From positions 1-60,642 of the forward strand of contig NZ_SJZB01000039.1 in the NCBI RefSeq assembly GCF_004337445.1: DNA of 60,642 bases. The letters run 5' to 3'. Each line of letters begins with the position of its first letter. The first letter of the stretch is position 1. The stretch is from Parasulfuritortus cantonensis. GTDB lineage: Bacteria > Pseudomonadota > Gammaproteobacteria > Burkholderiales > Thiobacillaceae. Below are positions 1-9,687 of this stretch, piece after piece. The notes under the pieces were generated by a model. It saw only the letters and a list, made by a program, of their open reading frames with translations, was not told where the DNA came from and made no database searches. The position numbers were made by a program, and so were the translations under genes.

Positions 1-1
1 C

Positions 2-301
2 GGCGAATGGCAGGTCGAGGAGACCGCCGACGCCTGGCTGGTGCGGGTGCCGGTCTACCTGGACGACCTGGCGGCCGAGGCGGTCGCCGTGGAGCTCTAC
101 GCCGCCGCACGCGGCGACGCGGCCGGCGAGCGCCACGCCATGGCGCGCGGCGAGGCGCTGAGCGGCGCCGTGAACGGCTATGCCTACCAGGCCCGCCTGG
201 CCAAGGCGCGCCCGATCGCCGACTACACGCCGCGCGTCGTCCCGGCCCTGGCCGGCGCCCGCGTACCGCTCGAGATGGCCAACATACTGTGGTACCGGTG
301 A
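2..301 (+). CDS. glgP: alpha-glucan (glycogen/starch) phosphorylase, C-terminal fragment
   Basis: Only the last 99 codons lie in the window; the gene begins upstream. The reading frame ends in DYTPRVVP followed by ARVPLE and ILWYR, the usual C-terminus of GT35 alpha-glucan phosphorylases, which release glucose-1-phosphate from glycogen in the cytoplasm. No catalytic or pyridoxal-phosphate site is inside the visible part, so the call rests on the conserved tail. The stop codon overlaps the GTG start of the next gene (GTGA), which suggests translational coupling. Confidence 0.75.
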   Translation, partial: GEWQVEETADAWLVRVPVYLDDLAAEAVAVELYAAARGDAAGERHAMARGEALSGAVNGYAYQARLAKARPIADYTPRVVPALAGARVPLEMANILWYR

Positions 302-1299
302 AGGAGGTCAAGGCACGCCACCCGGCCGGGCGGATCGGCCTCGCCCTGGGCAGCGGCTCGGCGCGCGGGCTCGCCCACCTGGGCGTGATCCGGGCCCTGA
401 CGGAGGCCGGCATCGAGGTCGACTGCATCGCCGGCACCAGCATCGGCGCCCTGGTCGGCGCCATCCACGCGGCCGGCAAGCTGGACAGCCTGGCGGCGAC
501 CTTCCAGGACTTCGACTGGAAACGCACCCTCTCCTTCTTCGACGTCGTCCTGCCCAAGTCCGGCCTGATCGACGGCGCCGAGGTCGGCGCCCTGGTACGC
601 GAACACGTCCGCGCCGATGCCATCGAGGCCCTGGCCAAGCCGTTCGCGGCGGTGGCCACCGACCTGGCCAGCGGCGCCGAGGTGGTCCTGCGCCAAGGCG
701 ACGTCATCGAGGCGGTGCGCGCCAGCATCTCGGTGCCCGGCATCTTCACGCCGGTACGCCGGGACGGCCGCATCCTGGTCGACGGCGGCCTGACCAACCC
801 GGTCCCGGTGAGCGTCGCCCGCGCCCTGGGCGCCGACTACGTGATCGCGGTCGACCTCAACCACGGCATCGCCGCCGGCAAGAACCTGAAGCCGCTGCGC
901 GGCCGGCGCCGGGAGCCGGCCGGCGAGCCGAACGGCCTGGCGCGCTGGGCGGAGAACCAGCGCCGCGCCCTGGCCGAGCTGAAGGCCCGGCTGCTCGCGC
1001 GCGCCCCGGCCGACGCCGCCCAGTTCGCCCGCTGGGCCTCGGCCGAGGAGCCGCTGCCCAACATATTCGAGGTCCTGCTGGCTTCCATCAACGTCATGGA
1101 GGCCAGCATCACGGCGACCCGGCTCGGCCTGGAACCGCCCGACCTGCTGATCCGGCCGCCCCTGGGCCACATCCGCTTCCTGGAATTCGGCCGCGCCGAG
1201 GAGATCATCGGGATCGGCTACGAGAGCACGCGCCGCGCGCTCGCCGCCCTGGCACCGGCCGGTCCGCGGACGCCCCGGCAGGGAGACGCCCGGCCGTGA
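298..1299 (+). CDS. patatin-like phospholipase (RssA type)
   Basis: A 333-residue cytoplasmic or membrane-associated lipid acyl hydrolase of the bacterial patatin family. The glycine-rich oxyanion loop is GSGSARG near residues 18-24, the serine nucleophile is in GTSIG (Ser48), and the catalytic aspartate is in DGG near residue 162, so the Ser-Asp dyad is intact. The GTG start at 298 overlaps the preceding stop, and the stop overlaps the next GTG, making a coupled chain of three genes. The substrate cannot be deduced. Confidence 0.85.
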   Translation: MKEVKARHPAGRIGLALGSGSARGLAHLGVIRALTEAGIEVDCIAGTSIGALVGAIHAAGKLDSLAATFQDFDWKRTLSFFDVVLPKSGLIDGAEVGALVREHVRADAIEALAKPFAAVATDLASGAEVVLRQGDVIEAVRASISVPGIFTPVRRDGRILVDGGLTNPVPVSVARALGADYVIAVDLNHGIAAGKNLKPLRGRRREPAGEPNGLARWAENQRRALAELKARLLARAPADAAQFARWASAEEPLPNIFEVLLASINVMEASITATRLGLEPPDLLIRPPLGHIRFLEFGRAEEIIGIGYESTRRALAALAPAGPRTPRQGDARP

Positions 1300-2081
1300 C
1301 GGACCGCCCGACCACCGTGGTCTACCTGTCGCCGCACCATGACGACGTCTGCTTCTCGCTCGGCTGGACCGCGCTGAGCGGGCCGGGCGGCCACCTGGTC
1401 ACCCTGTTCAGCCGCAGCAACTATACGGCCGGCAGCCGCTGCCTGCGCCGCCGCGCCGGCGGGCTGCTCCGCCTGCTCTGCCGCTCCGGCGCCCTGGTCG
1501 GGCACGTCAGCCGGCTGCGCGCCGCCGAGGACCGCCGGTTCGCCGAACGGTGCCGGCTGGTGCGCCACGACCTGGGCCTCACCGACGCGCTCCTGGCCGG
1601 GAAACCGGTATGGAGCGCGGAGGCGATCGAACCCGAGGCGCGCCGGCTGGGCGCCCGCCTCGGCCATTTCCTGCCCTCGCTGGTGGAGCCGGCCGGCACC
1701 GGGGTCCTGTTCGTGCCGATGGCGATCGGCGGCCATCGCGACCACGTCGTCACCGTGCAAGCGGTGCTGTACGCCTATCCCGTCCTGCACCCGCACTTCC
1801 GCATCCTGTTCTACGAGGACCTCCACTACGCCAGCGACCGGCAGGCCCGGGCCGAAGGGCTGGAGCGCTTCCGGAGACTGGCGGGGTTTCCCGAGCTCAG
1901 ACGCCACGTCGTCCACCTGGAGGCCGCGCAGTTCCGCGCCAAGCTCGACCTGGTCGCGCTCTACGCCTCGCAGCACCGGCGCCCGCCCACGCCCGGCGCC
2001 TACACCCCCGCGGACGACGAACGACCGCACGAAGCCTACTGGGAGTTAATCGATCCGGCCACGGCGAAGCTCGACGACTAG
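1296..2081 (+). CDS. PIG-L (LmbE) family deacetylase
   Basis: A 261-residue zinc-dependent de-N-acetylase-like protein. The N-terminal metal motif is PHHDD (residues 13-17) and the second conserved motif is GGHRDH near residue 145, both typical of PIG-L enzymes acting on GlcNAc-containing lipids, thiols or antibiotics. It is coupled to the patatin-like gene by a GTGA overlap. Its TAG stop at 2079-2081 lies inside the CTAG duplicated by the insertion sequence that follows, so the protein is unchanged by the insertion. The sugar substrate is unknown; the nearby glycosyltransferase suggests glycolipid or polysaccharide work (inference). Confidence 0.85.
   Translation: MTDRPTTVVYLSPHHDDVCFSLGWTALSGPGGHLVTLFSRSNYTAGSRCLRRRAGGLLRLLCRSGALVGHVSRLRAAEDRRFAERCRLVRHDLGLTDALLAGKPVWSAEAIEPEARRLGARLGHFLPSLVEPAGTGVLFVPMAIGGHRDHVVTVQAVLYAYPVLHPHFRILFYEDLHYASDRQARAEGLERFRRLAGFPELRRHVVHLEAAQFRAKLDLVALYASQHRRPPTPGAYTPADDERPHEAYWELIDPATAKLDD
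2078..2081. repeat. target-site duplication CTAG, left copy
   Basis: CTAG directly precedes the left inverted repeat of the insertion sequence and recurs at 3651-3654 directly after the right one. Four base pairs fits the usual IS1380-family duplication. Because CTAG is a palindrome, it could alternatively be read as part of a longer terminal repeat. Confidence 0.75.
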
Positions 2082-2094
2082 CCCGGATATTTCA
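2082..2094 (+). repeat. IS1380-type left terminal inverted repeat
   Basis: CCCGGATATTTCA, identical to the complement of 3638-3650. The two ends diverge after base 13. Confidence 0.85.
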
Positions 2095-2249
2095 CAGTTC
2101 GCTGTTGTCCGTCACTTTGGGCGTGCGAGAGCGGTTGAGTTGATGAACAGAGCGGGGGATTGCTGAAGGATTGAGCAATGGGGTGTACGGAGGGCAAACC
2201 TCCCCCCACCCCCGAAGCGCCAACGTGTCGGGGCCGCACTCGGGTCGGG

Positions 2250-3563
2250 TCACGGCGAAGCCAAGGCACGGGCGGCTGTAAGGAAGAGGTCGCGCAAGGG
2301 GTGATGGGAGGCGAACAGGATACGGATGCGCCGGGTATTGCGCATCACGGCGGCGCCGATCTTGAGCAACTTCACTCGAATGGTTGCGGCGCTGGCTCGG
2401 GCCAGGTCGGTGTCGGCCAACGCAAGCTCGCGCAGGCGCTGCATCAAGGTATAGGCCAGGGCGGAGAACAGCGTGCGCAGCCAGTTGGTCAGGAACTTCC
2501 GGCTGCTGGTCCGGGTGCCGAAGAGATCGAGCTGGGTCTCCTTGATCCGGTTCTCTGCCTCCCCGCGCTGGCAATAGAGGCTGTCGTAGAGTTCGTCGGC
2601 GGGCCGATCCAGGTTGCTGACGATGAAACGGGGATTGGCGCCTTGGCCGCCAAACTCCAGGCGCGTGACGATGCGCCGTTCCCGATCCCAACTGCCGGCG
2701 GCATACTGGAATTCACGGATGCGGCGCTGCTTGGCGCCGGTCTCGGCATACTGCCGAGCCATCGCCTGTTCCCAAGCTTCGACGATCCGGTGCAGCCGGG
2801 CATTTCTGGCCACGCCGATGACATAACCGGTCCCATGCCGTTCGCACCAGCGGATCAGGCGTTGCCGACAGAAGCCGGAATCGCCCCGGACGATGATCCG
2901 CACCGCGGGCCAGGCTTGGCGCAGCCGGCTGACCAGGAGCTTGATCACGGCGGCGGCGTGCCTCGCCCCGTCGATCCGGCTGCGGCGCAGGACGCACGCC
3001 AGCATCGCCTTGCCGCAGTAGACGTAGAGCGGCAGGTAGCAGTAGTGATCGTAGTAGGCGTGGAACTCGCGTTGTTCCTGGTCGCCGTGCAGGGGAATGT
3101 CGGAGGCATCGACATCCAGCACGAGTTCCCCCGGCGGCACCGGATGGCTGGCAATGAACTGCTCAACCAGCACCCGGTTCAGGGCCACCACGTCGGTGCG
3201 GTTGGCCCGGTGTTCCATCCGGCACAACGTCGGGCTGCTGGCCAACGCGTCCCCGGTTCCGACCGCGGTCTGCATCAGTGGGTCCTGGCGCAGGGCCGCG
3301 TGATCGTTCAGGTCTTCGTAACCACAGCACAGGCCATAGAGTCGCTGGGCCACCAGGTCGCGCAGGTCGTGGACGATCAGGTCAGGATCGCGCGGATCGT
3401 GCAGGGCAGAGGCGACTGCCTTGGATAGACCGATCTTCCGGTCGACCTGACGCAACAGCATCAACCCGCCGTCCGAGCTGAGCGCGCCACCCTCGAAATT
3501 GGCTTCGATCAGACGTCGACCCAGGCGCCCAAACGCCATCCCTTCAGCCGTACAATTTGGCAT
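2250..3563 (-). CDS. IS1380-family transposase
   Basis: A 437-residue DDE transposase. The three acidic catalytic positions are visible in DVDASDIPL, in VRGDSGF, and in QRGEAENRIKE (the YREK-like signature of the family). The ATG at 3563 is chosen because a GGAG lies eight bases upstream; an in-frame TTG six codons earlier is less likely. It is the only gene of the insertion sequence and is intact. The sequence gives no sign of translational frameshifting. Confidence 0.93.
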   Translation of the reverse strand: MPNCTAEGMAFGRLGRRLIEANFEGGALSSDGGLMLLRQVDRKIGLSKAVASALHDPRDPDLIVHDLRDLVAQRLYGLCCGYEDLNDHAALRQDPLMQTAVGTGDALASSPTLCRMEHRANRTDVVALNRVLVEQFIASHPVPPGELVLDVDASDIPLHGDQEQREFHAYYDHYCYLPLYVYCGKAMLACVLRRSRIDGARHAAAVIKLLVSRLRQAWPAVRIIVRGDSGFCRQRLIRWCERHGTGYVIGVARNARLHRIVEAWEQAMARQYAETGAKQRRIREFQYAAGSWDRERRIVTRLEFGGQGANPRFIVSNLDRPADELYDSLYCQRGEAENRIKETQLDLFGTRTSSRKFLTNWLRTLFSALAYTLMQRLRELALADTDLARASAATIRVKLLKIGAAVMRNTRRIRILFASHHPLRDLFLTAARALASP

Positions 3564-3637
3564 CGGCGGAACTCCTCTCAATACGGCTTAGACACCTGTA
3601 TTAAAGCGCCTTTCCGGCGGTTCCGCCGACCTCCCTA

Positions 3638-3650
3638 TGAAATATCCGGG
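3638..3650 (-). repeat. IS1380-type right terminal inverted repeat
   Basis: Perfect inverted copy of 2082-2094, followed by the second CTAG at 3651-3654. Confidence 0.85.
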
Positions 3651-3654
3651 CTAG
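3651..3654. repeat. target-site duplication CTAG, right copy
   Basis: Matches 2078-2081. Its first three bases form the stop codon of the minus-strand glycosyltransferase gene. Confidence 0.75.
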
Positions 3655-4454
3655 GTGGTCGATGGCTGCCGAGCAGACCATTCTGCGCCCGCGATACGGG
3701 GACCGCGCTCGCCCAGATGCCGTATGAGTTCACGCATCAGCCGGCTCGGCACGCGGTCATCGTCCTGGGCCTGGCGCCACATACTGTCAGGCTGGTTCTG
3801 GGCGATCGCCCGCAACCACCGCGCTGGACGCCTTAGGGCAATCAGGTCGATCCCCGCGCCCGCGGCCTCCGTGGCCATGTAAAGGTCATCCAGACGAGGA
3901 TGGCGCCAGCCCTCCGGATTCATGCCGAGCAGAGCGGAATGGCACGCCAATGTACCGCAGCCCAGCAAATGCACCTGGCGGTCCCGCTTCAGCCGTTTGA
4001 AGAACGGAAACGTCTTGCGGTGCAGCACAAAGCGCTCATGCGGTGGTAGAAACAAGGTACCGTGGAAGCCGACCCAGGCCCGGTAGTCGTAGCGGCGCAG
4101 GCCGGCGAGGATGCGCTGGACGTAGTCCGCCGGGTACAGGATGTCGTCGTCCAGGAACAGGAACACCGCCTCGGCGCCGAACCGGGCCGGCGCCAGCAGC
4201 CGGCTGGCGTTGTGCAGGGGCGAATCGGCCGGGATCAGCTCGACCCGGCACTTGGCCAGGCCGGACAGCCAGGCCGGTATCTCGGCGAAACCGTCCAGGA
4301 ACACGTACAGCAGGTCGAGCTGCGGCAGCACGCTGTCGAGCATGACGCGGAACGAATCGGCCCGGGTCGGCATGGTGGCCATGGCGCCGACGACCGGCAG
4401 GCTCCGGCGGGCACGCGTCCGACGCCAGCGCGCCAGCAAGTTTCCCAGCGGCAT
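3651..4454 (-). CDS. glycosyltransferase-like protein
   Basis: A 267-residue protein resembling GT-A fold glycosyltransferases. An N-terminal strand with ATMPTR is followed, near residue 110, by LFLDDDILYP, a DxD-type metal and nucleotide-sugar motif; a downstream LDDLYMATEAA could hold a catalytic acid. No membrane segment is obvious. The ATG at 4454 is preferred over the in-frame GTG at 4463 because GAAGG lies eight bases before it. Its stop lies in the CTAG duplicated by the insertion sequence; before insertion it would have ended head-on with the PIG-L gene. Donor and acceptor are unknown. Confidence 0.7.
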   Translation of the reverse strand: MPLGNLLARWRRTRARRSLPVVGAMATMPTRADSFRVMLDSVLPQLDLLYVFLDGFAEIPAWLSGLAKCRVELIPADSPLHNASRLLAPARFGAEAVFLFLDDDILYPADYVQRILAGLRRYDYRAWVGFHGTLFLPPHERFVLHRKTFPFFKRLKRDRQVHLLGCGTLACHSALLGMNPEGWRHPRLDDLYMATEAAGAGIDLIALRRPARWLRAIAQNQPDSMWRQAQDDDRVPSRLMRELIRHLGERGPRIAGAEWSARQPSTT

Positions 4455-4506
4455 GTTCGTCACCTTCGATCGATCCCCTGTCCAGGCCCGGGCGGGCCCC
4501 GCGATT

Positions 4507-5877
<1,371 letters not shown>

Positions 5878-5891
5878 GGCGCAAGAATAGC

Positions 5892-7328
5892 CTAACCGGG
5901 CAGCACGAGGCTGACCCGGGCACCGCCCCCGGGCGGGTTTTCCAGCACCAGCCGGCCGCCCAGGTCGTGGGCCAGGCGGCGTACGCTGGCCAGGCCCAGG
6001 CCGGTGCCGCCGGCCCGCTCGCTGGCGAACGGCCGCACGCCCTGGCGCAGCAGGGTGTCCGGGAAGCCCGGCCCGGTGTCGCTGACGCTGATGACCAGGT
6101 GCTCGCCCTCGCGCCGCCCGGCCAGCCGCACGGTGCCGTGCCCGGCCATGGCCTGGGCGGCGTTCAGCAGCAGGTTGAGCAGGGCCTGGCGCAGGCGGTT
6201 CTCGGGCAGGTTGCAGACCAGCTCGGCGGCGACGTCCTGCTCGAACGCAATGCCGGGCTCGGCCTGGTAGCGGACCAGGGCGAGCAGCTCGGCCACCACC
6301 CGGGCCAGGGCCACGGGCGCCGCCGCCTCGGGACGCAGGCGGGCCTGGTCGAGCAGGCCGTTCATCAGGCCGTCGACCCGGCGCAGCTCGGCGCTCACCA
6401 GGTCGAGGCGTTCCCGGGCATCCGGATCGGCCAGCTCCCGGCGCAGGTTGGCCAGCGCCATCTGGATGCCGGCCAGCGGGTTGCGCAGCTCGTGGGCCAG
6501 GCCGGCCGCCATCTCGCCCACCGCGGCCAGGCGCTCCGCCTCCGCCAGGCTGCGGTTGTGGGCCAGCAGGTCGCGCGTGGCGGCGCGCACGCGCGCCTCC
6601 AGGTCGGCGGCGCGGGCCCGGTGTTCGTCCTCCAGTTGGGCCAGGCGGCCGACCATGCGGTTGTAGTTGGCGAACAGGGGCTCCAGGACCGGGTCCGCCT
6701 CGCCCATCTCGGCGGCGCTGAAGTCGCGCTCGCCGAGCCGGGTGAGCAGGGTGTTCAAATTGCGCAGCGGCAGCAGGAAGCGGCGCCGGAGCAGGAACAG
6801 GACCAGCACGGCGGCGAGCGGCACCGTGACCAGGGCCGCCCCGGCCAGGTCGCGCTCCAGGCGCGCCTGGGCCTGGATGTTGTCGAGCAACGCGGTGTGG
6901 GCATGGTGCTCGCCGGCCAGGGCCTCGTGCAGCACCGCGATGGCACGCAGGAGCACCTCGGCGGGCGGCCGCTCCGCGTCGTCCAGGAGGGCGGCGGCCC
7001 GGCGGATGTCGGCCGGGCCGTCGGCGCCGAGCAGGGCGGGGTCGCCGGCGAGCCGGTCGAGGCCCCGGCCGAGTCCGGCCAGGCCGGCGCGGTCGATGGC
7101 GGCCGTCCCGGCCAGCCCGCCCAGGGAGGCGTACTGCATGGTCTGGATCTGCTCCTGCAGGCGCTGCATGACCGCCAGGTGTTCGCGCAGGGGGGTCATC
7201 CGGGACAGGCTGCGGGTGGTGGTCGCGAGCATCACGGTGAGGGCCAGCAGGAGCAGCCCGGAGGCGACCACCACCGGCAGGGCGACGGAGCGGAACAGCG
7301 GATGGCGCGGAGCCGGGGCCATCGCCAT
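5892..7328 (-). CDS. membrane sensor histidine kinase
   Basis: A 478-residue inner-membrane kinase. Transmembrane segments at about 15-36 and 163-181 enclose a periplasmic helical sensor region, followed by a HAMP-like linker and coiled coil, an H-box LAHELRNPLAG with His279, an N-box LLNAAQAM, and G-boxes DTGPGF and GTGLGLA. The ATG at 7328 sits one base from the stop of the rhomboid gene, so the two are probably coupled. With the NtrC-type regulator downstream it forms a complete pair. The signal is unknown. Confidence 0.92.
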   Translation of the reverse strand: MAMAPAPRHPLFRSVALPVVVASGLLLLALTVMLATTTRSLSRMTPLREHLAVMQRLQEQIQTMQYASLGGLAGTAAIDRAGLAGLGRGLDRLAGDPALLGADGPADIRRAAALLDDAERPPAEVLLRAIAVLHEALAGEHHAHTALLDNIQAQARLERDLAGAALVTVPLAAVLVLFLLRRRFLLPLRNLNTLLTRLGERDFSAAEMGEADPVLEPLFANYNRMVGRLAQLEDEHRARAADLEARVRAATRDLLAHNRSLAEAERLAAVGEMAAGLAHELRNPLAGIQMALANLRRELADPDARERLDLVSAELRRVDGLMNGLLDQARLRPEAAAPVALARVVAELLALVRYQAEPGIAFEQDVAAELVCNLPENRLRQALLNLLLNAAQAMAGHGTVRLAGRREGEHLVISVSDTGPGFPDTLLRQGVRPFASERAGGTGLGLASVRRLAHDLGGRLVLENPPGGGARVSLVLPG

Positions 7329-7329
7329 G

Positions 7330-7935
7330 TCAGGCCCGGTGCCGGCCCCAGATCAACAGGGCGCCGGTGAGCATGCCGCCCAGGTGGGCGAAGTGGGCGA
7401 CCCCCTCGGCCGAGCCGGTGACGCCGGCGATCAGCTCGATGGCGCCGTAGCCGATCACGAACCAGGCGACCTGGATGGCCATGGGCGGGAACAGCAGGAT
7501 GATGCGGTCGTAGGGGAACAGCACGCCGTAGGCCAGGAGCAGGCCGAACACGGCGCCCGAGGCGCCGATGACCGGATAGGCCTCGCCGCCCTGCATGAGG
7601 ACGAATTCCGAGACCACCAGCTGGGTCAGCGCGGCGCCGATCAGGCAGGAGAAGTAGTAGACGGTGAAACGGCGCGCGCCCCAGACGGCCTCGAGGTTGC
7701 GGCCAAACATCCAGAGCGCGTACATGTTCAGGACCAGGTGCAGGATGCTGCCGTGCAGGAAGCCGTAGCTGACCACCTGCCAGGGCCGGAACGGCGGCGC
7801 CAGGCCGCCGCCGTCGCTGAGCAGGCCGAGCGGCCAGAGGCCGAACAGGCGGATCAGGTCGTCGCCCATGGCCTGCTCGGCCAGGAAGAGGACGACGTTG
7901 GCGACGAGCAGGCGACCGACGACCGTTTGCATCAT
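7330..7935 (-). CDS. rhomboid family intramembrane serine protease
   Basis: A 201-residue polytopic membrane protease. The conserved HxxxN segment is HLVLNMY, the serine nucleophile is in GASGAVFG and the catalytic histidine in AHLGG, so the Ser-His dyad is intact. The ATG at 7935, the first of two adjacent ATGs, follows GAGGTG by nine bases; a longer upstream reading frame has no such support. It lies between a CcoQ-like peptide gene and a sensor kinase gene in one operon, so it might process a membrane partner of the kinase (inference). Confidence 0.9.
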   Translation of the reverse strand: MMQTVVGRLLVANVVLFLAEQAMGDDLIRLFGLWPLGLLSDGGGLAPPFRPWQVVSYGFLHGSILHLVLNMYALWMFGRNLEAVWGARRFTVYYFSCLIGAALTQLVVSEFVLMQGGEAYPVIGASGAVFGLLLAYGVLFPYDRIILLFPPMAIQVAWFVIGYGAIELIAGVTGSAEGVAHFAHLGGMLTGALLIWGRHRA

Positions 7936-7948
7936 GGCGGTGGGCACC

Positions 7949-8143
7949 TCAACCGGCCGCGCCCGGCCCGGCGGCGTGGCCGTCCCGGCGCCGGCCGCGT
8001 TCATCCTCGAACGGGATGCGGCCGTCGGCCCGGTAGCGGCGCGCCGCACCCGGCCGGTACACCCACAGCACGATGGCCAGGAACAGCAGCGGCAGGCCGA
8101 GGAACAGGCCGTACGTGCCGACTTCGTTGATCAGGTTGCTCAT
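7949..8143 (-). CDS. CcoQ/FixQ-like small membrane protein
   Basis: A 64-residue peptide with one transmembrane helix (about 11-28) followed by YRPGAARRY and GRIPFEDE, the pattern of the CcoQ/FixQ subunit of cbb3-type cytochrome oxidases. AAGGAG precedes the ATG at a good distance. No ccoN, ccoO or ccoP is in the window, so it is an orphan, placed first in an operon with the rhomboid protease and the two-component pair. It may be a stray oxidase subunit or a reused membrane peptide. Confidence 0.7.
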   Translation of the reverse strand: MSNLINEVGTYGLFLGLPLLFLAIVLWVYRPGAARRYRADGRIPFEDERGRRRDGHAAGPGAAG

Positions 8144-8191
8144 GGCGGGCTCCTTATTCGATGACCATCATAATATTCGACTCGGCGGCCG

Positions 8192-8210
8192 CCGCCCCAA
8201 TCCGGGGCGG
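8192..8210 (-). terminator. GC hairpin after the YfdX-like gene
   Basis: CCGCCCC and GGGGCGG form a 7-bp stem around a 5-base loop, 18 bp past the stop of the minus-strand gene. No T-run follows, so it is at best a weak terminator or an mRNA-stabilising hairpin. Confidence 0.3.
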
Positions 8211-8227
8211 TGCCGCCACCGGACGGG

Positions 8228-9505
8228 TCAGACCTTGTCCATGGCCTGGACGACCTGGTTCTTCAGGTTGGCCAGCTCGCCCGGGTCGGCCTTGGCCTGG
8301 CCGCTCAGGATGCTGTCCACCATCGCCTTGGCGTCCTTGATGTAGACCTCGGCGTCGGTCTTGCCGGCCGAAGCCGCGGCGGCCTTGTCGAGGAAGTCGC
8401 GCGCCTTGGTCAGGTCGCTGTGCGCCCGTTCCGGGGCACGGTCGACGTTGCCGTCGACGTCGGCATAGACGACGTAGCGCTTGGCCTCGATCAGGTCGGC
8501 GCGGACCTGGCCGTGGTGCCGCAGCTTGGCCCAGCCGACCGCGGTCGACTCCATGGCCCGGTCGGCCAGGGCCTCGGTATGGTGCCACAGGCCCTTGATG
8601 TCGCCGGCCAGCGAGGTCTCGCCGCGCTCGATGCGGCCGCGCAGCGACTTGGCGTCGTCGAGCAGCTTGCCGACGTCGGCCTGGCTGTCCGGATCGGCCG
8701 CCCGCTTGGCGTCCTCCAGCTGGGCGATCGCGGTGTCCACGTCCTCCTTGGCCTCGGGCACCTTGCCGGCGCTGTAGTGCTCATGGGCGCGGGCGAGGTT
8801 GTCGCGCGCGGCCAGGAGCGGCTCGGGCAGGAACAGGCCGACGAAGTCGACGCTGTCCTGGGCCGCGCGCAGGGCCTGGTCGGCCTCGTTGAGGCGGTTG
8901 CGGCCCAGTTCCGACTGCGCCGCGGCGATGAAATGGCGCGTGCTGCGCAGCGGCAGGTCGAGTTCCTCGTAGTAGACCATCACGTCGGCGGCCTCCGGTT
9001 CCAGCCGCTTGCCGGCCTCGGTCTTGGCCACCGGGGCCTTGAGGGTCCGTTCCGACTTGGCGGCCGGCTCGGCCGCCTTGCCGGGCATGGCGACGTCGTC
9101 GACCAGGGTGCGCTCGTCGAGCACCGAGTAGACCGGCACCGCGGCCGGATGCACCTCTTGGGTGTCCTCGTAGCTGAGCTTGTGGTCGTTGGTCCACATG
9201 CGGTCCTTGATCACGGTGGTGGGGGCGACGCGGTCGATGATGTCCATCAGGGTACTGGCCTGGCGCAGTTCATTGCCGGCCTGCTCGGCGTCCTTCTTGC
9301 GCAGGGCGTCGCGGGCCCGGGCAATATGGTTGAGCACCTTGCCGGCGGCCGAGGACACCATGTCCTCGTCGGCGCGGCTGATGCCGCGCCCCGGCGTGCT
9401 GGTGACTTCTTCATGCAATTGCGATTCCGCGGCATAGGCGGCCGGGCCGGCGGCCAGGGTGGCGGCGAGGGCGATGACGAGGGGACGGATGCGCAGCTTG
9501 GTCAT
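8228..9505 (-). CDS. YfdX-like periplasmic helical protein
   Basis: A 425-residue exported protein with a signal peptide ending in AYAAE near residue 24. The rest is mostly charged amphipathic helix. The middle part (a run ending in LDLPLRSTRHFIAAA, then a helix-turn-helix repeat with LFLPEPLLAARDNL) resembles the YfdX family of acid or stress associated periplasmic proteins. It is about twice the usual YfdX length, so a tandem or extended version is possible. The ATG at 9505 has AAGGAG eight bases upstream. Function unknown. Confidence 0.55.
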   Translation of the reverse strand: MTKLRIRPLVIALAATLAAGPAAYAAESQLHEEVTSTPGRGISRADEDMVSSAAGKVLNHIARARDALRKKDAEQAGNELRQASTLMDIIDRVAPTTVIKDRMWTNDHKLSYEDTQEVHPAAVPVYSVLDERTLVDDVAMPGKAAEPAAKSERTLKAPVAKTEAGKRLEPEAADVMVYYEELDLPLRSTRHFIAAAQSELGRNRLNEADQALRAAQDSVDFVGLFLPEPLLAARDNLARAHEHYSAGKVPEAKEDVDTAIAQLEDAKRAADPDSQADVGKLLDDAKSLRGRIERGETSLAGDIKGLWHHTEALADRAMESTAVGWAKLRHHGQVRADLIEAKRYVVYADVDGNVDRAPERAHSDLTKARDFLDKAAAASAGKTDAEVYIKDAKAMVDSILSGQAKADPGELANLKNQVVQAMDKV

Positions 9506-9645
9506 GGTGATCTCCTTTTGCTGGGGGGTGTTGCGGCTTTGCCGTGGCCACCTCTCTGCAACCGCCGTGCCAGCCAAAGATCACCTTTTGTTTCAATGCG
9601 TTGCAAAAACCACCGGGACACCGGCGGGGGATTTCAACCAGCCGT

Positions 9646-9663
9646 CCGGGGCAATTACCCCGG
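9646..9663 (-). terminator. hairpin downstream of tesA
   Basis: CCGGGG, six bases, CCCCGG: a perfect 6-bp stem 24 bp past the tesA stop without a T-run. The remainder of the gap 9506-9687 shows no gene and presumably holds the promoter of the YfdX-like gene. Confidence 0.35.
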
Positions 9664-9687
9664 CCCGGGAACGGCGAATCCGGTCGT

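Larger units (their letters stand above)
2082..3650 (-). mobile_element. complete IS1380-family insertion sequence (1569 bp)
   Basis: The element is bounded by perfect 13-bp terminal inverted repeats, CCCGGATATTTCA at 2082-2094 and its complement at 3638-3650, and by CTAG on both sides. It carries one full transposase gene on the minus strand. Nothing is truncated, so it may still be active. The 168 bp between the left end and the transposase stop contain a small GGAGG/CCTCC hairpin but no further gene. It inserted at the junction of two convergent genes without damaging either. Confidence 0.9.

Noticed and set aside
3600..3632. TAAAG...GCCGA inside the IS right end, similar to a sigma-28 promoter
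   Set aside because: Spacing is wrong and there is no gene in the right direction; likely chance.
2082..3650. Possibility that the insertion sequence disrupted a gene
   Set aside because: Both flanking reading frames are full length and end in the duplicated CTAG, so nothing is interrupted.
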